The notes under the pieces are model-generated. The model saw nothing but the letters and a program-made list of their open reading frames with translations. It did not search any database and was not told the origin of the DNA. From Phenylobacterium sp. (GTDB lineage Bacteria > Pseudomonadota > Alphaproteobacteria > Caulobacterales > Caulobacteraceae), in assembly GCF_004299445.1 (NCBI RefSeq), contig NZ_SCTC01000001.1:1-56165 (forward strand): a stretch of DNA of 56,165 nt, written 5' to 3'. Position numbers and translations under genes: made by a program. Each line of letters starts with the position of its first letter. The stretch's first letter is position 1. Below are positions 17,984 through 28,100 of the stretch, piece by piece.

Positions 17984-19368
17984 CGCAGCGACCTCGCGGC
18001 CTGGGCGACTTGGGTCAGCGAGGCGCGGAAGGCCTCGGGGCGATAGGCGTTGGGATCACGCACCTGGGCATAGGCGCGATCGAGGTTGGGGCGGATACGC
18101 GCCACCGCTCCACGGTCGGCCTGGCCGGACGAGACCAGCGAGTTGAGCAGGGTGTCGGCCGCCATGACCGCCTGGGCGCTGCCCGTGTAGTCGGTGTAGC
18201 GCCGCGCGATCTCGCCCTGAAGGATGGTGTCGATGATCGCCAGCGTCTCGGCCCGCGAGAAGCTGCGCGCGGCGAAAGCGTCGGAGAGCGCCCGCGCCGT
18301 ACCCGCCAGCTTGGCCGCGGCCCGCACGGATTCGGCGCGGTCCCGCGCAATGGCGGCGTGGAACGCGCGGCTGTCGGCGTCGAGCCGGGCCGCCAGCCCA
18401 GGCGCCACCACCTTCGCGGCCGCGGAGAGCATGATCATGTTCTCGTCGTTGAAGGGCGGCGTGCCAGACGGGATCGGACGGCCCGGATTCGCCTGCCACT
18501 GCGGGCGGGCCTTGGGATCGTCGGAAATCTGCCGGTGGCAGGCGTGGCAATCAAAGAAGTAGAGCTCGGGGAACACGCCGCGCGTGCGCCCCGGTTCGCC
18601 GTACAGCGTCAGAGCCCGCTCGAGCGCCATGGCCTGGCCCACGGCCCAGGTCTTGACCCCGCCAGCGTGACCCTTGCGCTTCACATAGTCGGCGTCGACG
18701 TCCCAATGCTGCTGAAGACTGGAGAAGAGGTCGAGCTCGAAGGCGACGCGCGGGTGGCCAGCGGCCATGATCTCGTGCGTCACGAACTGGCCCTGGCGCG
18801 AGCCGCCGAAGTGGCAGTCCAGGCAAACCCCGGCGCGAACCTTCGGGTTCTCGAGCGCCCGCATCCCGCGGGACACATTGTCGGCGTGAGTGCCGCCCAC
18901 CGCACGGTGGCTGGCCAACCAGTTGCGCGATCCGCCGTGGCAGGCTTCGCAGCCTACGCCGTCGTTCAGTTGGAACTTCGCGCCGCGCAGGTTGGCCGGC
19001 GCCGGATCGGCGTGACAGCCCAGGCATTGCCGGGCGACGCCGTCCTCGCCGAGGCCCATCTTGCGGATGATCGCCTGGCCGCGGCCTTCGTACAGCACCT
19101 TGTAGGCGCGGCTATGCGCGCCAGTCAGGCTTGAAGGGTCCTGCCAGCTGATCAACTCGTTCTGGCGAACGTTCACGCCCGAATCGACCTGGCGGCTGTG
19201 ACAGCTGGATCCGGCGCACGAGGCCACGCCTTCGTGCACGGCGGCCATGGATGGATTCTCAGGCGCGGCCGTCGCCGTGCGCCCTGCGCTCAGGGCGAAC
19301 GCGGCGACGACGGCTGCGACCGTCGCGCAAAGCGCGCCGACGACTCCCGACGCTCGTGCTCCCCCCAT
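17980..19368 (-). CDS. Exported pentahaem cytochrome (cytochrome c554-like)
   Basis: 462 residues with an N-terminal membrane or signal segment (about 8-35). Four CXXCH motifs (QCLGCH, GCEACH, VCLDCH, DCHACH) and one CX4CH motif (CAGSSCH at about residue 51) give five predicted haems. The layout and the VHEGVASCAGSSCHSRQ start resemble the multihaem family that includes cytochrome c554. The C-terminal 180 residues are helical and haem-free. This is the first gene of the minus-strand operon, with a GGGGGAGGG ribosome site upstream and a 4-nt overlap with the next gene. A periplasmic electron shuttle feeding the downstream barrel and decahaem protein is inferred. Confidence 0.85.
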   Translation of the reverse strand: MGGARASGVVGALCATVAAVVAAFALSAGRTATAAPENPSMAAVHEGVASCAGSSCHSRQVDSGVNVRQNELISWQDPSSLTGAHSRAYKVLYEGRGQAIIRKMGLGEDGVARQCLGCHADPAPANLRGAKFQLNDGVGCEACHGGSRNWLASHRAVGGTHADNVSRGMRALENPKVRAGVCLDCHFGGSRQGQFVTHEIMAAGHPRVAFELDLFSSLQQHWDVDADYVKRKGHAGGVKTWAVGQAMALERALTLYGEPGRTRGVFPELYFFDCHACHRQISDDPKARPQWQANPGRPIPSGTPPFNDENMIMLSAAAKVVAPGLAARLDADSRAFHAAIARDRAESVRAAAKLAGTARALSDAFAARSFSRAETLAIIDTILQGEIARRYTDYTGSAQAVMAADTLLNSLVSSGQADRGAVARIRPNLDRAYAQVRDPNAYRPEAFRASLTQVAQAARSLR

Positions 19369-19505
19369 AGGCCCTCCCCCGGCTTACAGGCCCCCAGTCT
19401 TAGCGGGCTCGCACCCGCTTAGGTAGCCCGAATACGGCGCAATCCTGTCAAAACCAACCCATGACACCCGCCTCAGCGGCGCCTTCGCATGTCAGGAGTC
19501 TTCGC

Positions 19506-19534
19506 TTAACAACGCGTTTTGCGAAAGGTAATAC
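19506..19534 (+). promoter_or_regulatory. Candidate promoter of the two-partner-secretion operon
   Basis: TTAACA (19506-19511) and TAATAC (19529-19534) are separated by 17 nt, the optimal spacing for a sigma-70-type promoter. They lie about 30 nt before the TpsB start in the 196-nt space between the divergent multihaem and secretion operons. The -10 match is weak. The rest of the interval shows no gene. Confidence 0.4.
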
Positions 19535-19564
19535 TGTTCGAACTTAGGGTGTGGGGGTGCGCGT

Positions 19565-21301
19565 ATGTTTGGGGGTGCTCGTGCCGCGCGGCGCGCCGGC
19601 CAGTGGCCGCGCATTGGGCTGCTCGTACTCGCGACGACCGCTCTTACGACGCCTGCGCTCTCGCAGGCTCCGCCGGGAACAGCCGTGCCTGGAGTCACCG
19701 CCCCCGAGCTGGATCCCGGGGCGCGGGTGTCGCGGCCGCCTCCGTCGCGCGGTGGCGGGGCTTTTTCGGCCGAACCGCCCGGCCCGTGCCCGCTAGAATC
19801 GTCTGACGTCGAAGTCACGCTGAACAGCGTGAGTTTCCGCGGTGCGACAGCGGTGAGCGAGGCCGATTTGCGCGGCGCCTATGCCGATTTTCTGGGCAAG
19901 CCGCAGAAAGTGTCGGTGATCTGCGCCATCCGCGACCGGGCTGCGAGAATCATTTTCGAGAGCGGCGTCCTGGCCCGCGTTGAAATCCCCGAGCAACGGA
20001 TCGCTGGCGGCGCCATGACGCTCGAGGTCATCGAGGCCCACGTGGTCAACGTCCGCGTCCGCGGCGACGTCGGTCCCGTACAGGAAGCAATCGAGCGCTA
20101 CGCGGAGAAGCTCAGGGGCATGAAGCCCTTCGACATGGCCAAGGCGCAACGCTACCTGCTGCTGGCGTCCGATGTGCCCGGCGTCCGTGTACGCGCCGCC
20201 GTGCGGCCGTCGACCAGCCCCTCGCGTGGGGCCGTTGACATCGACCTCAGCGTCGCCCGTGAGAAGCCGTCCGCCTTCGTGAACATCACCAATACGGGCT
20301 CGGAAGCGGCCGGCCGCTGGGGCGCCCTGCTGCGGACCGAACTCGCGGGATACACCGGGTACGGCGAGAGCACCGCGATCACCGCCTTCCACACCATGGA
20401 CTCCAACGAGCAGTGGCTGCTGCAGGTGGCGGAGAGCGCCCGGTTCGGATCGGAAGGCCTGACCGGCCGCGGCGCCCTCACCTACGGCGAAAGCCGCCCG
20501 GGCGGCTCGCTCAGCCCGCTGAATCTGAAGAGCAAATCACTGGTGGCAAATCTCGAGGCCGCCTACCCGTTCGTCCGCTCTCGCAACCAGAACCTGAACC
20601 TCGTTGGCGGCTTGGATCTGGTGGACCAGAAGACGACCGTAGGCGGCGTCGGCCGTTTGAGCCACGACGAGCTGCGGGTGCTCTACGCGCGCGCCGACGG
20701 CGACTACCGCACCGAGATAGGCGGCCGGCCGCTGCTGGTGAGCGGAGGCGTGGGCGTCCGCAAGGGGCTTTCCCTCCTGGGCGGCAGCGAGGCAGGCGAC
20801 ACCGGCCTGACGCGCGCCTTCGCCAAGCCCGAGGCCTTGGTGGTCAAGGGCCAAGGCGGGATCGACATCGCCATTACAAACCGGCTGACCGGGATGGTCC
20901 GGGGCCAGGCGCAGTATTCGTCTAGCCCCCTGCTGCCGTACGAGCAGCTGTCGCTGGGCGGCCTTACGGTGGGACGCGGCTACGATCCGGCCGCCGTGAT
21001 CGGAGACAAGGGCGTTTCGGGCGCATTCGAGCTGCGATACGGCCCCATGCCCGTACACCCCAAGGTGCAGGCGGCGCCTTATCTGTTCTTCGACACCGGC
21101 TACGTGGCCAACAACAACGTCCGTATCACCGGCGTCGAGAAGAGCCGTTCACTGTCGTCGGTCGGCGGCGGCGTGATCTTCCGCGTCAATAACCGCGCCA
21201 ATCTGGAAGTCACCTATGCCCACCCGCTGGACAGCACGCGTCCCGGCGGGCCGCGTCGAGGCGACCGTGTGCTGATCCAGCTCACGGCCAGCCTGCTTTG
21301 A
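19565..21301 (+). CDS. TpsB outer-membrane transporter (ShlB/FhaC family)
   Basis: 578 residues. A signal peptide (about 18-37) and a Pro-rich linker precede POTRA-like domains (about 75-210; VTLNSVSFRGATAVSEADL is the typical first POTRA start) and a 16-strand-type barrel. The barrel includes the conserved LSLGGLTVGRGYDPAAVIGDKG segment, which in FhaC/ShlB family members is the loop 6 VRGY motif region. TpsB proteins export a dedicated TpsA passenger through the outer membrane. The TpsA gene follows by 19 nt, which fixes the assignment. First gene of the plus-strand operon. Confidence 0.92.
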   Translation: MFGGARAARRAGQWPRIGLLVLATTALTTPALSQAPPGTAVPGVTAPELDPGARVSRPPPSRGGGAFSAEPPGPCPLESSDVEVTLNSVSFRGATAVSEADLRGAYADFLGKPQKVSVICAIRDRAARIIFESGVLARVEIPEQRIAGGAMTLEVIEAHVVNVRVRGDVGPVQEAIERYAEKLRGMKPFDMAKAQRYLLLASDVPGVRVRAAVRPSTSPSRGAVDIDLSVAREKPSAFVNITNTGSEAAGRWGALLRTELAGYTGYGESTAITAFHTMDSNEQWLLQVAESARFGSEGLTGRGALTYGESRPGGSLSPLNLKSKSLVANLEAAYPFVRSRNQNLNLVGGLDLVDQKTTVGGVGRLSHDELRVLYARADGDYRTEIGGRPLLVSGGVGVRKGLSLLGGSEAGDTGLTRAFAKPEALVVKGQGGIDIAITNRLTGMVRGQAQYSSSPLLPYEQLSLGGLTVGRGYDPAAVIGDKGVSGAFELRYGPMPVHPKVQAAPYLFFDTGYVANNNVRITGVEKSRSLSSVGGGVIFRVNNRANLEVTYAHPLDSTRPGGPRRGDRVLIQLTASLL

Positions 21302-21320
21302 TGCGAAAGAGGGAGCAGTA

Positions 21321-24300
21321 ATGTCGCCGCTTATCCGCATCCACGCATCGTCCGGGGGCCGCCGGGGACGGCTGCTCGCGCGCACGGCCCTATGCGGCGC
21401 CCTCTGCGGCCTGCAGGCGCTGGCGTCTTCGGGAGCCTCGGCCGCGCCTGTCGGCGGCATTCCGGAAGTCAATTCGGGCGGCGGCGCCCCGGTCATCTCA
21501 TCCAGCGGCCTCAACACCAACGTAACCCTGAACGCCCAACGGACGGTGCTGAGCTGGGCGACCTTCGACGTTAAGCCCGAAGAGACGGTCACCTTCAACT
21601 TCGGGGCCCGCAACTGGATCGTCCTCAATCGGATCACGACCCTTAACCCGACCAAGATCGAAGGCGTCATTGAGGGCAAGGTCGGCAGCGCCTTCGGCGG
21701 CAACGTCTGGTTCGTCGGCAATAACAGCATCATCTTCGGCAAGACCTCGCGCGTGGACGTGGGGGGCTTTCTGGTCGGCATCGGCACGCCCGATACGGCC
21801 AACTTCCTGGACCCGTCGAAGAACCTGTTCTCGTTCAGCGGCGACGACGCCTTACCGGGCGCACGAGTCTTTGTTCTGTCGAACGCCGACATCACAGCGC
21901 ACGGCGGTTCGGCGGTATTCGCCGGCCCCAGCGTCGTCACGCGCTCGGGCTCGTCCATCCTCGCGGCCGACGGCAGTGCGGTCTACGGCGCGGCCCGCAC
22001 TTACCAGATCCGCTTCGCCCCGGGGGTTGGGGGCGACTTCGACCTGGTCGACTTCATCATTCCCAGCGTCAGCGCCGGCACCGACAGCGCCGTCGCCCTG
22101 GATCTGGCCGGCGAGAGCCGCGCCAACTCGGTCTTCATCGCCGCGATGAACCGCTCGGCGGTCGGCAGCGCGGTCATCAACCTAGAAGGCCTGATCACGG
22201 CGACCGGCGCCAAGGCGGAAGGCGGCGACATCGTCCTATCGGGCGGCGGCAGCATCGTTGACCGCGCGCCCACGGCCGCGACCAGCGGCGCCGGTTCAGC
22301 CGACGTGTTCCTGAACCGGGCGAACGCGGCGCGCGACCTGCGCATCAACAACGTCGGCCAGATCTTCCCGCGGCCGTGGCTGCGGCCCGCCGAAGACGCC
22401 AAGGATCCGCTGACGATCTCCGAAGCCGCCGACTGCGCCGCCGGCATCCTCGCGGGCTGCGAAGTCAGCAATGGGAACGGAAACGGAAACGGCTTTGGTA
22501 ACGGGAACGGCTTCGGGAACGGCAATGGCTTCGGGAACGGTCTTTCGGACTTTGCGCTAGAGACAGTCGTTCTGGAACGGGCCCTGGTCTCCAGCCTGTT
22601 CGACCCTACCGCCGTCTCGACCATTAGCAGCGGTCGGGACGCCAGGATCGCCGCGACCGCCAGCATCGAACTGGGCCGCATTGTCGCCGGGCGAGATATC
22701 GACACGAAGGCGGGGTCGGTCAAGGCCAACAGCCTGATCGCCTCGGGCGCCCTCACCGCGACAGCCACCGAGGGCGATGTCGTGCTGGCCGGCGTCGGCG
22801 TCATGCGCGACGGTTCGATCTCGGCCAAGTTCGATGTGAAGATCGATGCAGTCACCGCCACCCAGAAACTCAGCATAGCGTCTGGTCGCGACATCACGCT
22901 GGGTGACGGGACCTCGGCGGTCACCGGCGCGATCTCGCTGAACGCCACCCAGAACGTGCTGGTCGATCTGGCCTCGGCCAAGATCGACGCCATCACGGCC
23001 GGCAACGTCAACCTGCGCGGCGGTGCGCTCGAGGTCGGCATGATCACCGCACCCCGCGTCTTCGCCCAGGCGGCCAGCGTGAAGCTGGGGACCGTCTCCA
23101 CCTCGGGCGACCTCTATGTGGTCGCGACGAACGGCGACGCGATCGTTGGCACGGCGCGGGCCGGCGACGACATCTTCATCCTCGCCAACCATGGTACAGC
23201 GTCGCTGGGCGACGCGACGCTGACAGGGGCCTCGCCCGACGTCGTCGGCGTCGAGTTCGTGGGCAACCCCGACACGGCGGGCAACGGCCGCGTGGTGCGC
23301 GTGGAGTCTCAGGACTTCGACGCCAAGCTCGGCCTCGGCACGGGCGGCGTCACCGGCGCCACGGCGATCGCCGTGCGCGGCGGTCGGGATGCGGCGCTGG
23401 ACATCACCCGTCAGTCGGCCGCCTCGGTTTCGGTCGTGTCGGCGCGCGACGCCACACTGCGCGCGCCGTCCATCCAGCTCGACAACGTGACGTCGGGACG
23501 CGACCTGACGATCGGAAGCACCACCACCGACTTCACGCTGAGCAGCCCGCTGGTTGCAGTGCGGAACATCACCGTCACCGCGCTCGGCGCGCTTCGCGTG
23601 GGCGACGTGCGCGCCGACGCGGGCTCGATCATCTTGCAGGGCGGCACGGTGCAAGCGGGCAACGTCTCGGCCAGCGAAGACCTGACCCTGCGCGCCACCA
23701 CCGGCGGCGTCACCACCGCCAGCTACCGCACCGGGCGCGACCTGATCCTGCAGGGCACGACGTTGTCGCTCGGCGCCGCCATCGCGCCAGTCGTTCGTGA
23801 TCTTTCAATCACTTCGCTCGGTAATTTCACGTCCACCAGCCCCCTGACGGCGGGTCGCAACGTCAGTATCGACGTTGCGGGCAAGGCGACGCTGGGCCAG
23901 ACCACGGGATCGAGCGTCGTGCGCATCGCCGCGAGCGACCTCGACCTTACCGGGACCGTCACGGCGCCTACCGTGCAGATCGAGTCGCGCGGCGGCGCAT
24001 TGCAGGTCGGAGGCGCCGGGGGCACCAGCGGGTTCGTCCTGGACAACACCGAGTTCGGCCAGATCCGCGCCTCCAGCCAGGTGAAGATCTACGCTGGCCT
24101 CACCACCGGCGGCACGCGCGGCGATCTCTCGCTGTTGGACCTGGCGATCAACACCACGAACACGCCGAACGTGACCTTCCTGGTGGGATCGGCGGCGACC
24201 GCCCGTGTGAGCGGCATAGCAGCTCCGACCACCAGCGGCGGCATCCTGCGCATCGGGGACGCTACGGATCTGAGCTGGCGACCGGGCTCCATCCTGGTGA

Positions 24301-25100
24301 CCGGCGGCTTGGGCGCGGCCACCTTCTCGGGCGGCCAGTACAGCAACATTCGCGCGTTCAATGAGGTCCGCCTCGCGGCCCGCCAGGACATCCTGATGGG
24401 CTCGCAACGCTTCATCACGCTGATCCAGGGCGCCGCGGTCGAAAATATCGACCTCGCGAAGCTGCTGCCGGCCGGGGTCGCGCCGACGGGCGATGAGTTG
24501 TCGAAGGTCTATGTCTCGACCGGTCGTCTCGAAGTTTCGGCCGACAACAAGGTGGTCCAGCAGAACGCAGCGCCCTCAGGTACGCTACAATCGGTGGGAC
24601 TGCTGTTCACCGGTCAGTTCTCGCCGGCCTTGATCATCGATCCGCCCAAGGTCGTGGACCTATGGGGCGCGTTCGCCAACAACGGTCAGTTCCTGAGCGG
24701 CCAGCAGGCCAATGGCGCACTGACCTTCACCGTCGTCGACAACAACGGCAACCAGATCAGCCAGCCTTTGGGCGCCACGTACCGCTTCAACAGCTGCGAC
24801 GTCGGCACCGCGAACTGCCAGGTCACCGCCGGGGGACTGGGTGACGGGTTGGGCGGCGATAACGGCGCCGGCGGGTTGAGCTCGGGCATGGCCGACGGAT
24901 CCTTGCGTATCCGGGACACCCTCGGCGACAGCGATCTGTCGGACGAAGGGCAGTCCGACGCGGTCTCGTCGGAGAGCCTTATCAACCCCCCGGTCATCCT
25001 GGGTGTGGCCCCGCCCAGTGCGGACGAGATCGTCACCGATCCGGTGGTGGCGGGCACGGGCAGCGAAGAAATCTGGCGCAAGCGCAGGCAGAAGAAATGA
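21321..25100 (+). CDS. TpsA exoprotein with filamentous-haemagglutinin N-terminal (TPS) domain
   Basis: 1259 residues with a long signal peptide (cleavage near residue 42, SGASA-AP). The TPS secretion domain covers about 45-180 and includes LNAQRTVLSWATFDVKPEE and ASVD-like strands; the usual NPNG motif is degenerate (VGNNSIIFGK). A Gly/Asn repeat at 22470-22545 follows, then long beta-helix repeats (many GRDITLG / GNVNLRGG-type strands) to about residue 1000. The tail is charged and ends GTGSEEIWRKRRQKK. It has no cytoplasmic toxin domain that I recognise, so an adhesin-like surface fibre is more likely than a CDI toxin. It overlaps the next gene by 4 nt (ATGA). Confidence 0.9.
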   Translation: MSPLIRIHASSGGRRGRLLARTALCGALCGLQALASSGASAAPVGGIPEVNSGGGAPVISSSGLNTNVTLNAQRTVLSWATFDVKPEETVTFNFGARNWIVLNRITTLNPTKIEGVIEGKVGSAFGGNVWFVGNNSIIFGKTSRVDVGGFLVGIGTPDTANFLDPSKNLFSFSGDDALPGARVFVLSNADITAHGGSAVFAGPSVVTRSGSSILAADGSAVYGAARTYQIRFAPGVGGDFDLVDFIIPSVSAGTDSAVALDLAGESRANSVFIAAMNRSAVGSAVINLEGLITATGAKAEGGDIVLSGGGSIVDRAPTAATSGAGSADVFLNRANAARDLRINNVGQIFPRPWLRPAEDAKDPLTISEAADCAAGILAGCEVSNGNGNGNGFGNGNGFGNGNGFGNGLSDFALETVVLERALVSSLFDPTAVSTISSGRDARIAATASIELGRIVAGRDIDTKAGSVKANSLIASGALTATATEGDVVLAGVGVMRDGSISAKFDVKIDAVTATQKLSIASGRDITLGDGTSAVTGAISLNATQNVLVDLASAKIDAITAGNVNLRGGALEVGMITAPRVFAQAASVKLGTVSTSGDLYVVATNGDAIVGTARAGDDIFILANHGTASLGDATLTGASPDVVGVEFVGNPDTAGNGRVVRVESQDFDAKLGLGTGGVTGATAIAVRGGRDAALDITRQSAASVSVVSARDATLRAPSIQLDNVTSGRDLTIGSTTTDFTLSSPLVAVRNITVTALGALRVGDVRADAGSIILQGGTVQAGNVSASEDLTLRATTGGVTTASYRTGRDLILQGTTLSLGAAIAPVVRDLSITSLGNFTSTSPLTAGRNVSIDVAGKATLGQTTGSSVVRIAASDLDLTGTVTAPTVQIESRGGALQVGGAGGTSGFVLDNTEFGQIRASSQVKIYAGLTTGGTRGDLSLLDLAINTTNTPNVTFLVGSAATARVSGIAAPTTSGGILRIGDATDLSWRPGSILVTGGLGAATFSGGQYSNIRAFNEVRLAARQDILMGSQRFITLIQGAAVENIDLAKLLPAGVAPTGDELSKVYVSTGRLEVSADNKVVQQNAAPSGTLQSVGLLFTGQFSPALIIDPPKVVDLWGAFANNGQFLSGQQANGALTFTVVDNNGNQISQPLGATYRFNSCDVGTANCQVTAGGLGDGLGGDNGAGGLSSGMADGSLRIRDTLGDSDLSDEGQSDAVSSESLINPPVILGVAPPSADEIVTDPVVAGTGSEEIWRKRRQKK
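22470..22545 (+). repeat. Gly-Asn-Phe short tandem repeat inside TpsA
   Basis: The codons here encode alternating Asn-Gly with Phe every sixth residue (NGFGNGNGFG pattern), several near-identical 18-nt units. It lies at about residues 385-408, between the TPS domain region and the beta-helix repeats, and is probably a flexible hinge prone to slippage. Confidence 0.75.
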
Positions 25101-28100
25101 TCGGCAAGACCCTCCTCCTCCTGGGCGGCGCGGTTCTCCTGACCGGCGCTGCATCTGCCGCCGGCGCCCAGACGCGGGCCGACCTCATCCCCCTTGGGCA
25201 GAGCGCCGCCTCGGGCGCCGTGTGCCAGGCCGTACGCGACTATGACGACCCGGCCGTACAGGCCGCCGGTCGTCGCGCCTGGAACATCCGCTGTCGCGGG
25301 TGGGAAGGCAGCCTGGGCCGCATCTATGTGTTGCCCAAGGCGGCGGACGCCGGTGTGTGGGAGACCTCCCTGGCCTCACGCGCCAGCTGCGACGCGACCA
25401 AGTCCGAGCAGGTGGCTGGCCTGGGCGGCGTGAGCCGCCGCGCCTGCCGCAGCAATGCCGGCAAGGCCCCTTATCTGGCCTATTCGTCGAACAGGGGCGG
25501 CGGGCTCTACGCCGCTGAAGGCCCGGCCCAGATCGCCGACGTGCTCGAGACCGGTCTGAAGGTGGTTTCGGGCGCGATGAAGCCGCCATCAGCCTCCGCG
25601 GTTCAGACCTCGGCGGCGAGCGCCGAGATCGCCGCCGACTTTGGCGGATCGACCGGCGGCCTCGCCCGGGCCCAGGCCGCCGCCGCAGCCGATCCCGCCC
25701 GCTTGCGGGCCCGCGCCTATGTCCAGAACAACGAGTGGCGCTTCGAGGCGGCCGAGACCGACTTCCAGGCCCTGGTCGCCGACGCCGAAGCGCGCCGCGC
25801 CCCCCCGGCCGAAATGGCTGAGGCGCTGCTGAACCTGGCTCTCAATGTGTCGAACAACGGTCGCTTCGCCGAAGCGGACCGGCTGTTCCGCGACGCCGAC
25901 GCCCAGGTGGCCGCCGCGGCCGATCCGCTGCTGAGCGCCCAGGCTCGCACCTATCGCGCGCTCCACCTGCGCAACGCCGGCCGTTTCGCGGAAGCGGCCG
26001 AGGCCGGCCAGGCCGCCCTCCGCGCCAACCAACAGGTCCGAACCGCGCGCGGCCTGGGCGCCGGAGGCCCCACGCCCGTCGCCGATGCGTCCGGCGACAT
26101 CGCCATCGGCCCCGAACTCTCGCAAGCTCTCAATCGCCGCCCCGCAGGCCGCGACGTTATGGGCGGCAGCCAGGTCTCACTTGCCGATCGCCTGGCCGTC
26201 CAGGACGCACAGGCGCTCGAAGTGGTGGGCTCTTCGCTCGCCGCACAGGGCGACGCGGCAGGCGCGCGTGAGGCGCTGGCGCGCGCCGGCCGGCTGCTGA
26301 CCGCGGCCGAAGCCAGCGGCGCGCTCAACGTCTGGCTCCGCGCCCGTATCGAGGCCGATCTCGCCGAAATTGACATGGATGCCGGCCAGCCTCTCCAGGC
26401 GATCGCCAAGTACAACAACGCCATCCGGATCATCCGCCTGCGCCACGCGGCTACCGCCGCCGAGGGTGGGCTGCTGCTCGACCTGGGCCGCGCCCAGGTG
26501 GCCGCGGGCCAGGAAGAGGCCGCACTGGTCACGTATGCCCGTGCCTTCGAACTGTTCCAGGAGCAGCGCGGCGCCCTGGGCGCGTCGGCCGACGACGCAG
26601 CGCCCTACTTCGACCTGCTGCTGAAGCGCATCAAAAGCGACCCGGGCAAGGCCGACGACTACAAGTCGCGCTTCTTCAACGCCGCCTCCAGCGTGGTCTC
26701 GAACGCCACGGCCCAGACGGTCTCGAAGCTGGCTGCCCGCGTGGCCTCGGGCGACAGCGCCGTCACCGGACTCGTGCGCGCCTTGGACGACACGCGCCGC
26801 GAACTGCGCGCCGCCGAGGCCCAGGCCGCAAACCTGCAGGCGGCGAACGCCTACGTGGGCCAGGAACGCGCCGACCTCGAGGCACGTCTCAAGACGCTTC
26901 AGGAGCAGTCCGACGGCCTGGAAAGCCAGTTGCTGTCGGCCAATCCGCGCTACTCGCAACTGGTCTCGTCGCAGGCCTCGCTGGCCGACCTCCAGAAGGT
27001 GCTCGCCAAGGACGAGGCCTATGTGAAGGTGCTGCTGCTCGACAGCCGCGGCTATGGCCTGCTGGTGACGCCGAGCAAGGTCGAGCCCTACGCCATCGGC
27101 TTGAACCGCGGCACGGCCGGAGCCGAGGTGCGCCGGCTGCGCGCGCCGTTCGAGGCCGAGGACTCTCTGCCAGCCTTCGACGTCGCCCGTTCACATCAGC
27201 TGTTCAAGCAGTTGTTCGGCCCGGTCGCCACGGACGTCACGGCCGCCAAGCACCTGATCTACGAACCCGACGGCCCGTTGATCTCGCTGCCGGTCGCCAC
27301 GCTGGTCACGGAAGACCCCACGGCGCTTCTGGCCGGCGTCCCGGCGGGCGGCGATCCCGACTACCGAAAGGTGGCCTGGCTGGGCGCCAAGACGGACTCA
27401 GCGCTCGTCCTGTCGGCCGCCAGCTTCATGCAGTCGCGCGCTTTCGCGCCGTCGCGGGCCAAGCAGAGCTTCCTGGGCTTCGCCGACCCCGCCACGCCGG
27501 CCAAGTCCGACACCCGCGCCTACGCCGGGATGGTGAAGCGGGCGGTCAGCCTGCGCAGCGAACGCGACCTGTCGAACGTCTGTGAGAATACCCGGCTGGC
27601 GCTGTTGCAGATGCCACCCCTGCCCGACACGGCCGACGAGGTGCGCGCCGTCGGCGCCAGCATCGGCGGCGCGAGGCCCGAGGACATCATCGTCGGAGCG
27701 CAGTTCACCGACGAGAAGGTCAAGGACCGCAAGGACCTGTCGGACTACAAGGTGCTCTACTTCGCGACCCACGGGCTGCTGCCGCAGCCGTCGGCCTGTC
27801 TGCCCGAGCCGGCGCTGATGACGTCAGTGGGCATCGGGGACTCGGACGGCCTGCTCGACACCAGCGAAATCCTGGACCTCAAGCTGGACGCCGACCTGGT
27901 CGTGCTATCGGCCTGCGACACCGGCGGCGCCGGCGGCGACACCGCGGCCAGCGGTCTGCAGGGCGGCGGCGAAGCGTTGGGAGGTCTGACCCGGGCAGTG
28001 ATCTATGCGGGCGGCCGCTCTCTGATCGTCTCGCACTGGTCGGTGGACTCGGTGGCGACCGTGCGCCTGATGACCGGGATGTTCTCGGCGGCGGCGCCCA

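Noticed and set aside
9980..19368. Direct orthology of the cytochrome operon to Shewanella MtrCAB
   Set aside because: Protein sizes, haem spacing and the HbpS and LVIVD parts do not match; only the general concept is shared.
22470..22545. A CRISPR-like repeat
   Set aside because: The units are in frame with TpsA, have no spacers and encode a Gly-Asn hinge.
21321..25100. Contact-dependent inhibition toxin (CdiA) for the TpsA protein
   Set aside because: No VENN motif, toxin C-terminus or downstream immunity gene is visible; the C-terminus is short and charged.
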